From NCBI RefSeq assembly GCF_000293885.2, contig NZ_CP010945.1, positions 6,096,001 to 6,160,000 on the forward strand: a stretch of 64,000 nucleotides of DNA. The letters are read 5' to 3'. Positions 36,379 to 46,005 of the stretch are shown here, piece by piece. The stretch is from Pseudomonas fluorescens NCIMB 11764 (GTDB taxonomy: Bacteria > Pseudomonadota > Gammaproteobacteria > Pseudomonadales > Pseudomonadaceae). The notes beneath the pieces are model-generated. The model was not told where the DNA came from. It did no database searches and saw nothing but the letters and a program-made list of their open reading frames with translations. Position 1 is the stretch's first letter. Every line of letters starts with the position of its first letter. Position numbers and translations under genes: made by a program.

Positions 36379-37992
36379 TCAGTAATGAACGGGAGCGGAG
36401 CCAAGTATCAAATCAGCCCCACGCTCAGCAACAGCCATAACCGCACCTTGGATGTTGCCGGAGATCATTGATGGAATGACCGAGGCATCGACGACACGAA
36501 GACCACTTAGGCCATGAACTCGCAACTGTGAGTCGACCACGGCCCCCTCGTCCTCGCCCATCCTGCAGGTGCCGATGGGGTGATAAATCGTCTGACCATT
36601 GTCTCGTGCAAATTCGAGCCAATCTTCATCGCTCTTGGTTTGGGAGCCCGGACTGGTTTCTGCATCGACGAATGCACTCATCGCCGGCTGCTCCATAATT
36701 CTTCGCGCGATTTTCATGCCCTCAATCAGACTCGTGCAGTCTTCATCCTCGGTCAGAAAATTCGGGCGAATCGCCGGCATAACATCAGGATCCTTTGATT
36801 GGATGTGGATGCTGCCCTGAGACTTAGGGCGTAGCTGACTGACTCCAATCGTGAAGCCCGGGTGCTTGTCCAAAATTCGCTCGGCGGCATTGGCATAGCT
36901 TGCATGTACGACGAAATATTGCACATCCGGCGTAGGCATTTCAGGCTTGGTCTTCAAAAAACCATGAACCAAGCCGGTACCCAGTGTCAGAATTCCCGTG
37001 CGCTTGGTGAAGTACTCAGCCACGGCAAGACCAAGTCTCCATCCGCGCGCCAGTTCGTTGAGAGTCACCGTGTTCTTCAGCCGCCAGTTCATACGGGTGG
37101 CAAAGTGATCGATGTAATTTTCCCCTACACCATCAAGACGGTGCTTGGTTGGGATGCCAGCCTTGTCGAGCACATCAGGTCGCCCGATTCCCGACAGCTC
37201 CAGGATTTGCGGCGATTGAATGGCGCCGGCACACAGAATGACATCCTGTCGGGCACTGACAGTGACCTCGCGACCGCCTTGACGGTAAGTGATACCAGTG
37301 CAACGTGAGCCTTCAAGTTCGAGGCGCAACACATGCGCATTGGTCTCGATATGCAGGTTAGCGCGTGCTCTTGCCGGTTTAAGATAGCCGTCCACAACGC
37401 TCCAGCGCCGCCCCTTGTGCTGGGCAACCTGGTAGTAACCAAATCCAGTCTGATCATCGCCGTTGTAATCTTTATTGTGCCGGTGCCCATCTTGAATGCT
37501 TGCCTCCAAGAAGGCGTCCGACACGGGATAACGCTCTGTGACCTGTTGAATATGCATCGGGCCTTCATGCCCACGGGAGTCGTCACCTTGAGCATAAGAC
37601 TCAAATTTTTTGAAGTAGGGCTTGAGCGTGGCGAAGTTCCACTGCTTCGCCCCTGTGGACTCCCAAGCGTCATAATCCCCAGGCTGCCCACGCACATAGA
37701 TCATCCCGTTAATAAGGGTAGATCCACCGAGGCCCTTACCACGGGGTACGGAAATTTCCCTTCCGCGTGTGTTCGCCTCGGCCTGGGTCTTAAATCGCCA
37801 GTTGTATCGCTTGTCCACTAGCAGTTTGGTAAAGCCAGCAGGGATAGGAATCCAAAAACCGTTCGGTTCACCCCCGGCTTCCAGCACCAAAACCTTGTAT
37901 TTTCCGGAAGCAGTGAGTCGATTGGCAAGAATACAACCAGCAGTGCCGCCGCCAACGATGACGTAATCAAATGTACTCATGATTTTGCTCAT
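36379..37992 (-). CDS. GMC-family FAD oxidoreductase (choline dehydrogenase-like)
   Basis: The 537-residue flavoprotein has the N-terminal ADP-binding motif IVGGGTAGCILANRL (about 12-26), the GMC signature around PRGKGLGGSTLINGMIYVRG (about 83-102), and the C-terminal catalytic His region HPIGTCRMGEDEGAVVD with GLRVVDASVIP. It would oxidise an alcohol to an aldehyde using FAD, plausibly feeding the aldehyde dehydrogenase encoded upstream. The start at 37992 overlaps the 3' end of the AroE-like gene by 26 bases; a second ATG at 37980 is equally possible. Confidence 0.87.
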   Translation of the reverse strand: MSKIMSTFDYVIVGGGTAGCILANRLTASGKYKVLVLEAGGEPNGFWIPIPAGFTKLLVDKRYNWRFKTQAEANTRGREISVPRGKGLGGSTLINGMIYVRGQPGDYDAWESTGAKQWNFATLKPYFKKFESYAQGDDSRGHEGPMHIQQVTERYPVSDAFLEASIQDGHRHNKDYNGDDQTGFGYYQVAQHKGRRWSVVDGYLKPARARANLHIETNAHVLRLELEGSRCTGITYRQGGREVTVSARQDVILCAGAIQSPQILELSGIGRPDVLDKAGIPTKHRLDGVGENYIDHFATRMNWRLKNTVTLNELARGWRLGLAVAEYFTKRTGILTLGTGLVHGFLKTKPEMPTPDVQYFVVHASYANAAERILDKHPGFTIGVSQLRPKSQGSIHIQSKDPDVMPAIRPNFLTEDEDCTSLIEGMKIARRIMEQPAMSAFVDAETSPGSQTKSDEDWLEFARDNGQTIYHPIGTCRMGEDEGAVVDSQLRVHGLSGLRVVDASVIPSMISGNIQGAVMAVAERGADLILGSAPVHY

Positions 37993-38797
37993 TCTTATTA
38001 GTCGCCATCGCCGCAGCCATCAACTCAATCTGGCAAAGCAGCATTGGCATTCCATCAAGCACTCGGCAACCCTTTTCAGTTGCGGCTGCCAACAGGGGAG
38101 TGATCGCAGGTTTCATAATGATTTCTGCGACAATTTGCGATGAGGTAAGCAACGCCACATTCAAGGGCAGAATGTCATCCACAGAGAGCCCAAGGGATGT
38201 ACTGTTTACTACCAAATCATGGCCAGATGGATCATCTGAGCCGACACACAACTCCACAGCGGGAAAGACAGGGGTGAGTCGCTGGATAAGCGCCTCTGCC
38301 TTGCATGTGGTGCGATTGAAAATGGTGATTTTTCTGACACCTGCAGCGGCGAGAGCGAACGCGATTGCCTTTGCTGCCCCCCCTGCACCGGCCAAGTAGA
38401 CCGACATACCGCTCGGCTCTACATCTCGTTGACGTAGACCTGCCAAGAAACCCGCACCGTCCAGAATGTCGCCATGCAGGCTTCCATCTTCGTTGCGTCT
38501 CACTACGTTGACCGCACCTACGAGTCGCGCAGCATCTGACACAGAATCGCAGAGTTCAACGATTGCAGACTTGTGCGGCACCGTAACGATGAATCCATCG
38601 AGGCTTTGTATTCCGCGCAGTCCTACAACAACGCTCTGGAGACTTTCCGTGCTGACGTGAAATGGCACCATTACCCGATCATCGCCGCGCTCAGTGAACA
38701 AGCGGTTCATCGCACCTGGCGTCTGCACATGATGAATGGGGTCAGCGATGATCGCGTATACCCGGGTGGTGCCACTGATCTTATTTTTATTTTCCAT
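37967..38797 (-). CDS. Shikimate/quinate dehydrogenase-like protein (AroE family)
   Basis: The 276-residue protein has the AroE substrate domain (YAIIADPIHHVQTPGAMN, about 12-29; FIVTVPHKSAIVELCD, about 68-83, with the catalytic Lys) and a Rossmann domain (AGAGGAAKAIAFALAAAG, about 134-151, then NRTTCKAEAL). It begins four bases after the aldehyde dehydrogenase stop. In such clusters AroE-like proteins often act on compounds other than shikimate; the substrate here is unknown. A frame extending to 38857 lies inside the upstream gene and is not used. Confidence 0.82.
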   Translation of the reverse strand: MENKNKISGTTRVYAIIADPIHHVQTPGAMNRLFTERGDDRVMVPFHVSTESLQSVVVGLRGIQSLDGFIVTVPHKSAIVELCDSVSDAARLVGAVNVVRRNEDGSLHGDILDGAGFLAGLRQRDVEPSGMSVYLAGAGGAAKAIAFALAAAGVRKITIFNRTTCKAEALIQRLTPVFPAVELCVGSDDPSGHDLVVNSTSLGLSVDDILPLNVALLTSSQIVAEIIMKPAITPLLAAATEKGCRVLDGMPMLLCQIELMAAAMATNKNEQNHEYI

Positions 38798-38801
38798 GAG
38801 C

Positions 38802-40235
38802 TCAGGCCAATGTGTATGTGGTTTTGACGGAGGTATAAAATTCCTTTGCGTACCCACCTTGCTCGCGAGACCCGTAGCTTGAGTTTTTGCGACCGCCGAA
38901 AGGTGCGTGGTAATCCACTCCTGCCGTCGGGACGTTGACCATCACCATGCCGGCGGTAGATCGCTGCTTAAAGTCCGAGCTGTGCTTGAGAGAAGTGGTG
39001 CAAATCCCAGATGACAAACCGAATTCGGTGTCGTTAGCCAGCGTGACGGCCTCTTCGTAATCCTTAACGCGGATGACACTCGCCACCGGGCCGAAAACTT
39101 CCTCCCGGTTGATACGCATCTGGTTAGTGGTTTCAGTGATCAGCGCCGGAGAAAGGTAGAAGCCTGGCGTGCCCCTTGTCAGCAGCTCGCCACCGTAAGC
39201 GAGTTTCCCACCCTCTTCTTGGGCGCTCTTGATGTAATCGCAATCTTGCTTGAGCTGCGCCTTTGACACTACAGGGCCCATGTCGCAGCCTTCAGACAGC
39301 GCGTGATCAACCTTGAGCGAAGAGAGACGCTTGATCACGGCCTCAACAAATTGATCGTGTATTCCATCCTGGACAATCAATCGGCTGGAGGCGGTGCATC
39401 GCTGGCCTGTAGAGAAGAAGGAGCCGGAGACCGCTACCTCAACTGCCTGATTGAGATCTGCGTCATCCAAAATAATGAGCGGGTTTTTGCCGCCCATTTC
39501 TAGCTGGACTTTGGCACCGCGCTCCATGCAGGTCATACCAATACTACGGCCTGTGCCAGTGGAACCCGTGAACGTCAATGCCCGTACTTTTTTAGACTTC
39601 GCAAAGACATCACCCACTTTTGAGCCAGGCCCCATGACCAGATTGAACACTCCGGAGGGAAGCGCTCCTGCTCGAACAATAATTTCCGCCAGTGCCCACG
39701 CACTGCTAGGCACCAGATCAGCTGGTTTGAAAACGACTGCGTTACCGAACGCCAGTGCAGGGGCGATCTTCCATGCAGGAATCGCAATAGGGAAGTTCCA
39801 GGGAGTGATGATGCCGATCACGCCCTCTGGCTCGCGCCGTACATCCGTCTCCACGCTAGGGCGAATGGATGCCAAGCGTTCGCCTGAAAGGCGCAATGCT
39901 TCGCCCGCAAAAAACTTAAAAACCCTGCCGGCGCGAACCACTTCACCAATACCCTCAGGCAGGGTTTTCCCTTCCTCGCGCGCGAGCAAACGGCCCAACT
40001 CGTCACGACGCGCCAGAATCTCAGTGCCAATACGGTCGAGCGCGTCACTTCGTACTTCGGCGGTAGATTGAGCCCAGTTCGGAGCCGCTTCAAAAGCCGC
40101 ATCAACAGCCATCGCAGCTTGAGAAGCATCTGCGCGCGCGTACTCACCGACCACATCATTGGTATCGGAAGGATTGATATTCAGGTTGATATCGGCGCCT
40201 TCGAGCCACTCTCCGGCAATGAAATTCTTATTCAT
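38802..40235 (-). CDS. Aldehyde dehydrogenase (2-oxoglutarate semialdehyde dehydrogenase-like)
   Basis: The 477-residue NAD(P)-dependent enzyme holds TPWNFPIAIPAWKIAPAL (about 144-161), TFTGSTGTG, the catalytic Glu in LEMGGKNPLIIL (about 246-257), and the catalytic Cys in FFSTGQRCTASSR (about 274-286). Its length and N-terminus resemble 2,5-dioxopentanoate (alpha-ketoglutarate semialdehyde) dehydrogenases. It is first of a three-gene minus operon (ALDH, AroE-like, GMC). Confidence 0.85.
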   Translation of the reverse strand: MNKNFIAGEWLEGADINLNINPSDTNDVVGEYARADASQAAMAVDAAFEAAPNWAQSTAEVRSDALDRIGTEILARRDELGRLLAREEGKTLPEGIGEVVRAGRVFKFFAGEALRLSGERLASIRPSVETDVRREPEGVIGIITPWNFPIAIPAWKIAPALAFGNAVVFKPADLVPSSAWALAEIIVRAGALPSGVFNLVMGPGSKVGDVFAKSKKVRALTFTGSTGTGRSIGMTCMERGAKVQLEMGGKNPLIILDDADLNQAVEVAVSGSFFSTGQRCTASSRLIVQDGIHDQFVEAVIKRLSSLKVDHALSEGCDMGPVVSKAQLKQDCDYIKSAQEEGGKLAYGGELLTRGTPGFYLSPALITETTNQMRINREEVFGPVASVIRVKDYEEAVTLANDTEFGLSSGICTTSLKHSSDFKQRSTAGMVMVNVPTAGVDYHAPFGGRKNSSYGSREQGGYAKEFYTSVKTTYTLA

Positions 40236-40973
40236 GCATTCTCCCAGACACTAATATTTATATAGGCGAACTGAAGGTAAATATGACTTTTCGTCAGCGC
40301 AGATTAATCAACAAGCACTTAACAAACTGGGCCGGCCACACATAGCAATAAAACCAAACTACGTTTTGGCGCTATCAGAATGATGCCAATAAACTACATT
40401 CGAGCCAGTGAGCACTCACAAATTATTCAGGCTGCCCTGATGATGGCCTTGCATACCTCTCAGGCACTGAATAAAACCTTACCCCCCGCCCCCATTACTG
40501 TCTACGGCCCAGCTGTGCCTGCAGTTCATACCAGGTATGAAGAATAAGAACGAAAGGGTGCAGCCTACTCTCCATACAACGAAGGAGAGAACTCGCGCTA
40601 AAAAATCGGATTCAATTTAACTTCTTAGATGAAGCTCAAAACGTTTACTCAGACGACGAAATCCCTGCGCTCACGTCGGTGATAAACCATTAATAGAGTA
40701 AAAATTTAACAGTGCGATGACTCGAATCGTGCCATCTAACATCCGTACCTATGCGCCTCTGCATCACGGATACCTCAAAGTCATCATCCATATGAATCGC
40801 TTTGAATGGCCTCTTCAAGCTCGCTCGCCCACCTATCTGTGACGAGCATTCACACCGAATATGAATCAGGGCGACCTAATCTCCTTGCAGCATACGAAGT
40901 AACGTAGGCGGTCATGATCGTCTTGAATCGATCAATACAAGAAAAATTAGTCTTTGTGCCGAGGTACCAGCCG
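40236..40973. other. Large divergent regulatory gap, ALDH / permease
   Basis: This 738-bp stretch has no supported gene. It carries the 17-bp palindrome at 40525-40541 and, at 40695-40710, TAAAAATTTAA, which resembles half of the palindrome at 43643-43658. Confidence 0.45.
40525..40541. promoter_or_regulatory. Palindrome TTCATACC-A-GGTATGAA
   Basis: Perfect 8-bp arms meet around a single base. It lies between the divergent ALDH operon (start 290 bases to the left) and the permease gene (start 433 bases to the right). A dimeric repressor or activator site is likely, but the protein is not known. Confidence 0.5.
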
Positions 40974-42401
40974 ATGCGTCAAAACAAACAGTTAGCTAAC
41001 GACAAGCTAGGGAGCGGCTTAAAAAGCAAACAGGTCACGATGATCTCTATCGGTGGAGTCATTGGAGCGGGCCTCTTCGTAGGCTCATCCAATGCTATCG
41101 CCGCCGCAGGGCCTGCAGTACTGGTTTCCTACCTGATTGCAGCCATCATTGTTGTTCTCGTCATGCAAATGCTCGGAGAGATGGCAACGGCGCGCCCCGA
41201 TACCGGCTCTTTTTCTTCCTACGCAGATCAGGCAATTGGACGCTGGGCGGGGTTCTCTATCGGCTGGCTCTACTGGTGGTTCTATGTACTCGTTATCAGT
41301 ATCGAAGCCATCGTTGCTGGCAATATTCTGGGCGACTGGCTGGCAATCCCTCACTGGATGGCTGCTTTCGGAGTTACATTTGCACTAATTGCCTGCAACA
41401 GTCTCAGCGTCGGAAATTTTGGCGCGATGGAGTATTGGCTTTCACTCTTCAAAGTGTGCGCAATTGTCAGCTTCATCATTTTGGGTGTGCTGGCAATTCT
41501 GGGGTTCCTACCAGGTTCATCTACGAGCGGTATGGAAAACCTGTATGTGAACGGGGGGTTTGCACCTAACGGTGGCGTAGCGATTATCGCTGCATTGCTG
41601 ACCGCTATGTTCAGCTTCCAGGGAAGTGAAGTCGTCACCATTGCGGCGGCGGAATCCAAGGAACCTAAGGCCAATATCAAGAAAGCAATTCGTGCAGTGG
41701 TATGGCGACTGGGCTTGTTCTATCTCGGCTCCATGTTCGTGGTGGTATGCCTGATTCCGTGGAACGCCCCCGGTCTTGCCACTGGGTCATACCAAGCCGT
41801 ACTGGTAGCCATGAACATCCCTTGGGCGCCTGGCATTATGAGCATCGTAGTGCTCGTCGCGGTAACCAGCTGCTTGAACTCTGCTCTCTACACGGCATCA
41901 CGAATGGCCTACTCGTTGGCCCATCGAGGCGATGCACCCAAAATACTTTCTCGTACGACTCAAAGCGGCGTTCCCGTTAACGCCATAGCCTTGACTGCAG
42001 TGGTATCCCTGATTGCGTTGGGAGCCAACTATTTGCTGCCGAAACAGGTCTTCGAATTCCTCTTGGCCACCAGCGGCGCCATCGCACTGCTGATGTACTT
42101 GGTCATCGCTGTCACCCAACTTTGCATGAGGAAGAAGTTGGTGGCGCAAGGGCAAAAACTCGAAGTAAAAATGTGGTTGTTTCCCTATCTCACAGTGCTC
42201 ACCATCGCCTTCATTCTGGTCGTTTTTGGGATCATGGCAGCCTTCCCTGGCCAGCGCATTGAGCTTCTTTCGACACTCGGCCTCACCGTAGCGCTGGTTT
42301 GCATTGGCGTGTACCTACAAAGGTCGCAACCGGAGCTGTCCGCGAAGCGAAGCACCATGTCCCAAAAGGGGCAAGCAAAGATAAACCGCGCATTCGCTTA
42401 A
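40974..42401 (+). CDS. APC-family amino acid permease (GABA permease-like)
   Basis: The 475-residue protein has about 12 membrane helices and the amino acid permease entry motif TMISIGGVIGAGLFVGSSNAI (about 21-41), then GEMATARPDTGSFSSYA. It resembles GabP and related gamma-aminobutyrate or aromatic/amino acid permeases. The ATG at 40974 is favoured over 40914 because GAGGT stands 8 bases upstream and the family N-terminus starts here. The substrate is unknown. Confidence 0.83.
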   Translation: MRQNKQLANDKLGSGLKSKQVTMISIGGVIGAGLFVGSSNAIAAAGPAVLVSYLIAAIIVVLVMQMLGEMATARPDTGSFSSYADQAIGRWAGFSIGWLYWWFYVLVISIEAIVAGNILGDWLAIPHWMAAFGVTFALIACNSLSVGNFGAMEYWLSLFKVCAIVSFIILGVLAILGFLPGSSTSGMENLYVNGGFAPNGGVAIIAALLTAMFSFQGSEVVTIAAAESKEPKANIKKAIRAVVWRLGLFYLGSMFVVVCLIPWNAPGLATGSYQAVLVAMNIPWAPGIMSIVVLVAVTSCLNSALYTASRMAYSLAHRGDAPKILSRTTQSGVPVNAIALTAVVSLIALGANYLLPKQVFEFLLATSGAIALLMYLVIAVTQLCMRKKLVAQGQKLEVKMWLFPYLTVLTIAFILVVFGIMAAFPGQRIELLSTLGLTVALVCIGVYLQRSQPELSAKRSTMSQKGQAKINRAFA

Positions 42402-42430
42402 CTGAGCGCAATCACCGTCTCACCTCAGCT

Positions 42431-42467
42431 GCTGCCAATCGACATTTTTACTGGCAGCGGCTTTTTT
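42431..42467 (+). terminator. Terminator after the permease gene
   Basis: GCTGCCA and TGGCAGC arms enclose 14 bases; GGCTTTTTT follows directly. Confidence 0.8.
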
Positions 42468-42668
42468 ATGCGCTCACCGCTATGGGCTAGGAAGGACGAT
42501 CGTTTTCAGTGAGAACCCGGTATCCGAGCAAGAGATTATCGAGCAGAAAGCTCCGAGCGGAGTAAGAACACAAGGAAGGATGCTTATGGGATCAAGCCTG
42601 GTGTCTGCACGCGCAGCCGATTGGCGTGCGTGCAGCCAAACACCCGACACCTCAAGAAAACAGATCGA

Positions 42669-43304
42669 TCAGAACGTTGGGGGAGAAACCGCGCTCACCA
42701 CGATACAAACCTCGTCAAAAGGATTGCGCATGCGATGCGGGAGTCTGCTGTCGAAGTAGTAAGCATCACCCACCGAAAGGATTCGCACCTCATCCCCAAC
42801 GGTCATTTCAAGCTTGCCCTCGATGATGATCCCGCCCTCTTCGGCCTCGTGGGAATAAAGTTCCTCACCCTCTTGCCCAGTGTCAGCGCCAGGCTCGTAC
42901 CGCTCGTGCAGGATCATCATGGAGCTGTTCGTCAGGTTCGCTCCCACCTGTCGATAGGAAAGTTTCTTGCCATCAGCAAGCTCCACCAATTCATCGGCTT
43001 TGTAAAAAACTGCTCGATCTACAACTGCTGAATCGGAAAAAAACACACTAAGGGTGACATTCAGAGGGCGTAGCAAGCGCTTCAAAATACTCACGGACGG
43101 GCTGGATTTGTCTCGTTCGATGATCGAAAGCGTGGCATGAGGAACTCCGGCCTGCTCGGCCAACCCTCGAATCGTAAGCCCGCGACTTTGTCGCAAAGCT
43201 TTCAGTCTCGCCCCTACCGAAGCAGTCTCCTGGGCCTCTGAAGAGGTTTCAGACGGCTCTTCTGGAGCATGGGGGCTTCGACTTATCGCCGATGTTTCTA
43301 TCAC
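42669..43304 (-). CDS. XRE-cupin transcriptional regulator
   Basis: The 211-residue protein has an XRE helix-turn-helix (LKALRQSRGLTIRGLAEQAGVPHATLSIIERDKSSPSV, about 34-71) and a C-terminal cupin domain (HEAEEGGIIIEGKLEMTVGDE... with YYFDSRLPHRMRNP). PuuR-type members of this family control polyamine or amine catabolism. The start is the GTG at 43304, behind GAGGA; a TTG at 43349 would add 15 residues. It is divergent from the ABC importer operon and probably its regulator. Confidence 0.85.
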   Translation of the reverse strand: MIETSAISRSPHAPEEPSETSSEAQETASVGARLKALRQSRGLTIRGLAEQAGVPHATLSIIERDKSSPSVSILKRLLRPLNVTLSVFFSDSAVVDRAVFYKADELVELADGKKLSYRQVGANLTNSSMMILHERYEPGADTGQEGEELYSHEAEEGGIIIEGKLEMTVGDEVRILSVGDAYYFDSRLPHRMRNPFDEVCIVVSAVSPPTF

Positions 43305-43691
43305 GGTTAAATCCTCAGATAAACGGCACCCGAGGGGGCCTAACTTCAATTCGATGACTTGAACTGCCCACTCTCTTTGAAGCCAACACGAATCACACGC
43401 ACAACTTTGGGTTGTTTCGCACCATGCAGTGCACCCAAGGGAAGCAAAGTAACACGATTTTAAGATCGCTCGTCCATGACATAAATCCTTAGCAAACTAA
43501 CAAATCTCACCAATATCTAGTCACTTAACACTCAAAATCACAAATTTTAGGCGTTAAAAAACAATCGCTTACCGTTTATCCGGGCGATTGAAAGTTTTCT
43601 CGACGCGACAAAAAATAAAACTTGCCTAGGTTATTTTTGAGTGGTAAAAATTTTTACCAGAACAACACAACAACCTGCGTCGAGGTTTAAA
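43305..43691. other. Divergent promoter region, XRE-cupin regulator / ABC importer
   Basis: The 387-bp AT-rich gap holds no gene. It contains a CAATCGC/GCGATTG inverted repeat (43562-43590) and the palindrome at 43643-43658. Confidence 0.5.
43643..43658. promoter_or_regulatory. Perfect 16-bp palindrome, candidate XRE-cupin operator
   Basis: GGTAAAAATTTTTACC ends 33 bases before the ATG of the binding-protein gene. Its position between the importer operon and the divergent XRE-cupin regulator makes it the best operator candidate. TAAAAATTTAA near 40697 shares the core. Confidence 0.55.
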
Positions 43692-44744
43692 ATGCACAAG
43701 CCATGCCACGCTGTAGCAGCACTTGGATTTGCCCTCGTTGGGTTAGCAGCCTCACAAGCTGCCAACGCCCGTGACCTCACGATCGTTTCCTGGGGAGGAA
43801 ATTTTCAGGATGCACAACGTGAGATATTTTTCGCGCCATTCGGGAAACAGATCGGAAAGAACGTCCTCGACCAGAGCTGGGACGGCGGCGTCGGTGTACT
43901 CGACGCAAAAGTAAAGGCAGGAACACCGAACTGGGACGTCGTTGAAGTCGAAGCCGAGGATCTGGCTCTCGGATGCGACTCTGGCCTCTACGAAAAAATT
44001 GATTGGGCAAAGATCGGTAACAAATCCGATTTCATCCCCGAAGCCGTGAGCGATTGCGGCGTGGGCGCCATCGTTTGGAACACCGGTTTGGCCTGGGACG
44101 GCGACAAACTGAAGGCCACTCCCACTTCTTGGGCCGACTTCTTCGATACCAAGAAATTCCCAGGGAAACGTGGTCTGCGGAAAGGCCCAAAATATTCTCT
44201 TGAATTTGCGTTGATTGCAGACGGTGTAAAACCAGCCGAAGTCTACAACGTGCTGCGCACTCCAGAAGGTGTCGACCGAGCCTTCAACAAACTCAACGAG
44301 ATCAAGTCAAGCATTGTCTGGTGGGAAGCCGGCGCACAGCCGCTGCAAATGCTATCTGCGGGTGACGTTGTCATGAGCTCCGCCTATAACGGTCGCATCA
44401 CCGGTTTCAACCGCAACGAAGGCAAGCACTTCAAGTTCCTGTGGAATGGCAGCGTTTCGGCCATCGACTCGTGGACTGTCCTCAAAGGTAGCGAGAACAA
44501 AGCAGCCGCCATGGATTTCATTGGCTATGCCAGCAAACCTGAAAACCAGGCAAAGCTCCCTAAATTCATCGCTTACGGCCTGACCAACAAAAACGCCAAC
44601 CAACATGTACCGGCGGAGTTGAAAGCTGACCTTCCAACAACCCCAGAAAACCTTGCTCAATCGGTGCCGCTGGATGTCGAGTTCTGGGTCGAAAACACTG
44701 AGCCACTGACCGAGCGCTTCAACGCTTGGATCGCCCAGAAGTAA
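43692..44744 (+). CDS. ABC transporter periplasmic binding protein, polyamine type (PotD/PotF-like)
   Basis: The 350-residue protein has a signal peptide (MHKPCHAVAALGFALVGLAASQAANA) and then the PotD-like start RDLTIVSWGGNFQDAQ. The importer order (binding protein, ATPase, two permeases) matches spermidine/putrescine systems, but members of this group also import other amines, opines and aminoethylphosphonate. GAGG precedes the ATG at 43692. A strong hairpin follows at 44764, which may raise the level of this gene relative to the rest. Confidence 0.85.
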   Translation: MHKPCHAVAALGFALVGLAASQAANARDLTIVSWGGNFQDAQREIFFAPFGKQIGKNVLDQSWDGGVGVLDAKVKAGTPNWDVVEVEAEDLALGCDSGLYEKIDWAKIGNKSDFIPEAVSDCGVGAIVWNTGLAWDGDKLKATPTSWADFFDTKKFPGKRGLRKGPKYSLEFALIADGVKPAEVYNVLRTPEGVDRAFNKLNEIKSSIVWWEAGAQPLQMLSAGDVVMSSAYNGRITGFNRNEGKHFKFLWNGSVSAIDSWTVLKGSENKAAAMDFIGYASKPENQAKLPKFIAYGLTNKNANQHVPAELKADLPTTPENLAQSVPLDVEFWVENTEPLTERFNAWIAQK

Positions 44745-44763
44745 CCGATCCACCGGGGTCGCT

Positions 44764-44789
44764 CCTGCCACCGGTTACCAGGTGGCAGG
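44764..44789 (+). other. Intercistronic hairpin after the binding-protein gene
   Basis: CCTGCCACC and GGTGGCAGG form a perfect 9-bp stem around an 8-base loop, with no T run. Such hairpins commonly protect the 3' end of binding-protein mRNA. Confidence 0.6.
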
Positions 44790-44915
44790 TCACGGCCAGT
44801 AAGGCCTAGTCCCAATCTGCGACTTGAACAAAAACGATTGCTTCTCTTTTTTTGAATGAATAGGCGGACGAGTAGCGAAGATTATTTCTGCCTACTCCCG
44901 AATGAGGGTTGCCAC

Positions 44916-45995
44916 ATGAATCACTTGGTCAGCTTCAAAAACATCCAGAAAACCTACGATGGTTTTCGGCCCGTCGTTAAGGATCTGAACCTTGATATCA
45001 AAGAGGGCGAATTTGTGACGCTGCTCGGCCCATCGGGCTCCGGTAAGACCACGAGCCTCATGATGTTGGCCGGTTTCGAAACACCGACACACGGCGAGAT
45101 TTTTCTGAAAGACAAGCCGCTTCACAATCTACCGCCGCACAAGCGCGACATCGGAATGGTGTTTCAGAATTACGCACTGTTCCCTCACATGACGATCGAG
45201 CAAAACCTCGCCTTCCCGCTCTCCGTCCGCAAAATGAACAGTGTCGACAGAAAGGAAAAAGTTCGCCGTGCATTGGACATGGTGAAGCTCACCGACTTCG
45301 CAAAACGCTACCCAGCTCAAATGTCGGGTGGCCAACAACAACGGGTCGCGTTGGCTCGTGCCCTGGTGTTTGAACCCAAACTTGTATTGATGGATGAACC
45401 ACTGGGTGCCCTGGACAAGCAGTTGCGCGAACACATGCAACTGGAAATCAAACACCTCCACAAACAGCTCGGACTGACCGTTGTTTATGTGACACACGAC
45501 CAAAGCGAAGCGCTGACCATGTCCGACCGTGTCGCTGTCTTCAATGATGGTGTGATCCAACAAATCGACACTCCTGCAGCGATTTATGAAGCCCCGACCA
45601 AAAGTTTCGTGGCTCAGTTCATCGGTGAAAACAACACCCTGATCGCAACTTTTGTTTCCAGAGATGAAAGCCACACCATCGCACGCCTGGCTGACGGCAG
45701 CTTGATCCGGGCGATTTCGGTAGTTGGGGCTAAGCCTGGAGATCAGGTCGCGCTTTGCATTCGACCAGAGCGCGTTGTGGTTGGGCCGGCTGGCAGTACG
45801 CCTTTGACCGCTCGCATTCAGGAGTATATCTACCTGGGCGACCACGTTCGAATGATTACTGAAATTGCAGGACAACCGAATTTCATGATCAAGCTTCCTG
45901 CCTCGCAAATGGATAGTAGTTGGACTGTAGGTAGCTCGATTTCCATTTCTTGGGCGCCAGAGCACATTCGTGCCCTGGACGTGACCACACACTGA
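44916..45995 (+). CDS. ABC transporter ATPase (PotA-like)
   Basis: The 359-residue protein has Walker A GPSGSGKTT (about 37-45), Q-loop VFQNYALFPHMT, the signature MSGGQQQRVALARAL (about 136-150), Walker B VLMDEPLGALD and the switch His in VTHD. A C-terminal TOBE domain (about 280-355) follows. It would drive import with the two permeases encoded next. The start at 44916 has GAGGG upstream; an earlier in-frame ATG at 44856 is not supported. Confidence 0.9.
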   Translation: MNHLVSFKNIQKTYDGFRPVVKDLNLDIKEGEFVTLLGPSGSGKTTSLMMLAGFETPTHGEIFLKDKPLHNLPPHKRDIGMVFQNYALFPHMTIEQNLAFPLSVRKMNSVDRKEKVRRALDMVKLTDFAKRYPAQMSGGQQQRVALARALVFEPKLVLMDEPLGALDKQLREHMQLEIKHLHKQLGLTVVYVTHDQSEALTMSDRVAVFNDGVIQQIDTPAAIYEAPTKSFVAQFIGENNTLIATFVSRDESHTIARLADGSLIRAISVVGAKPGDQVALCIRPERVVVGPAGSTPLTARIQEYIYLGDHVRMITEIAGQPNFMIKLPASQMDSSWTVGSSISISWAPEHIRALDVTTH

Positions 45996-46005
45996 GTCGC
46001 AGATC

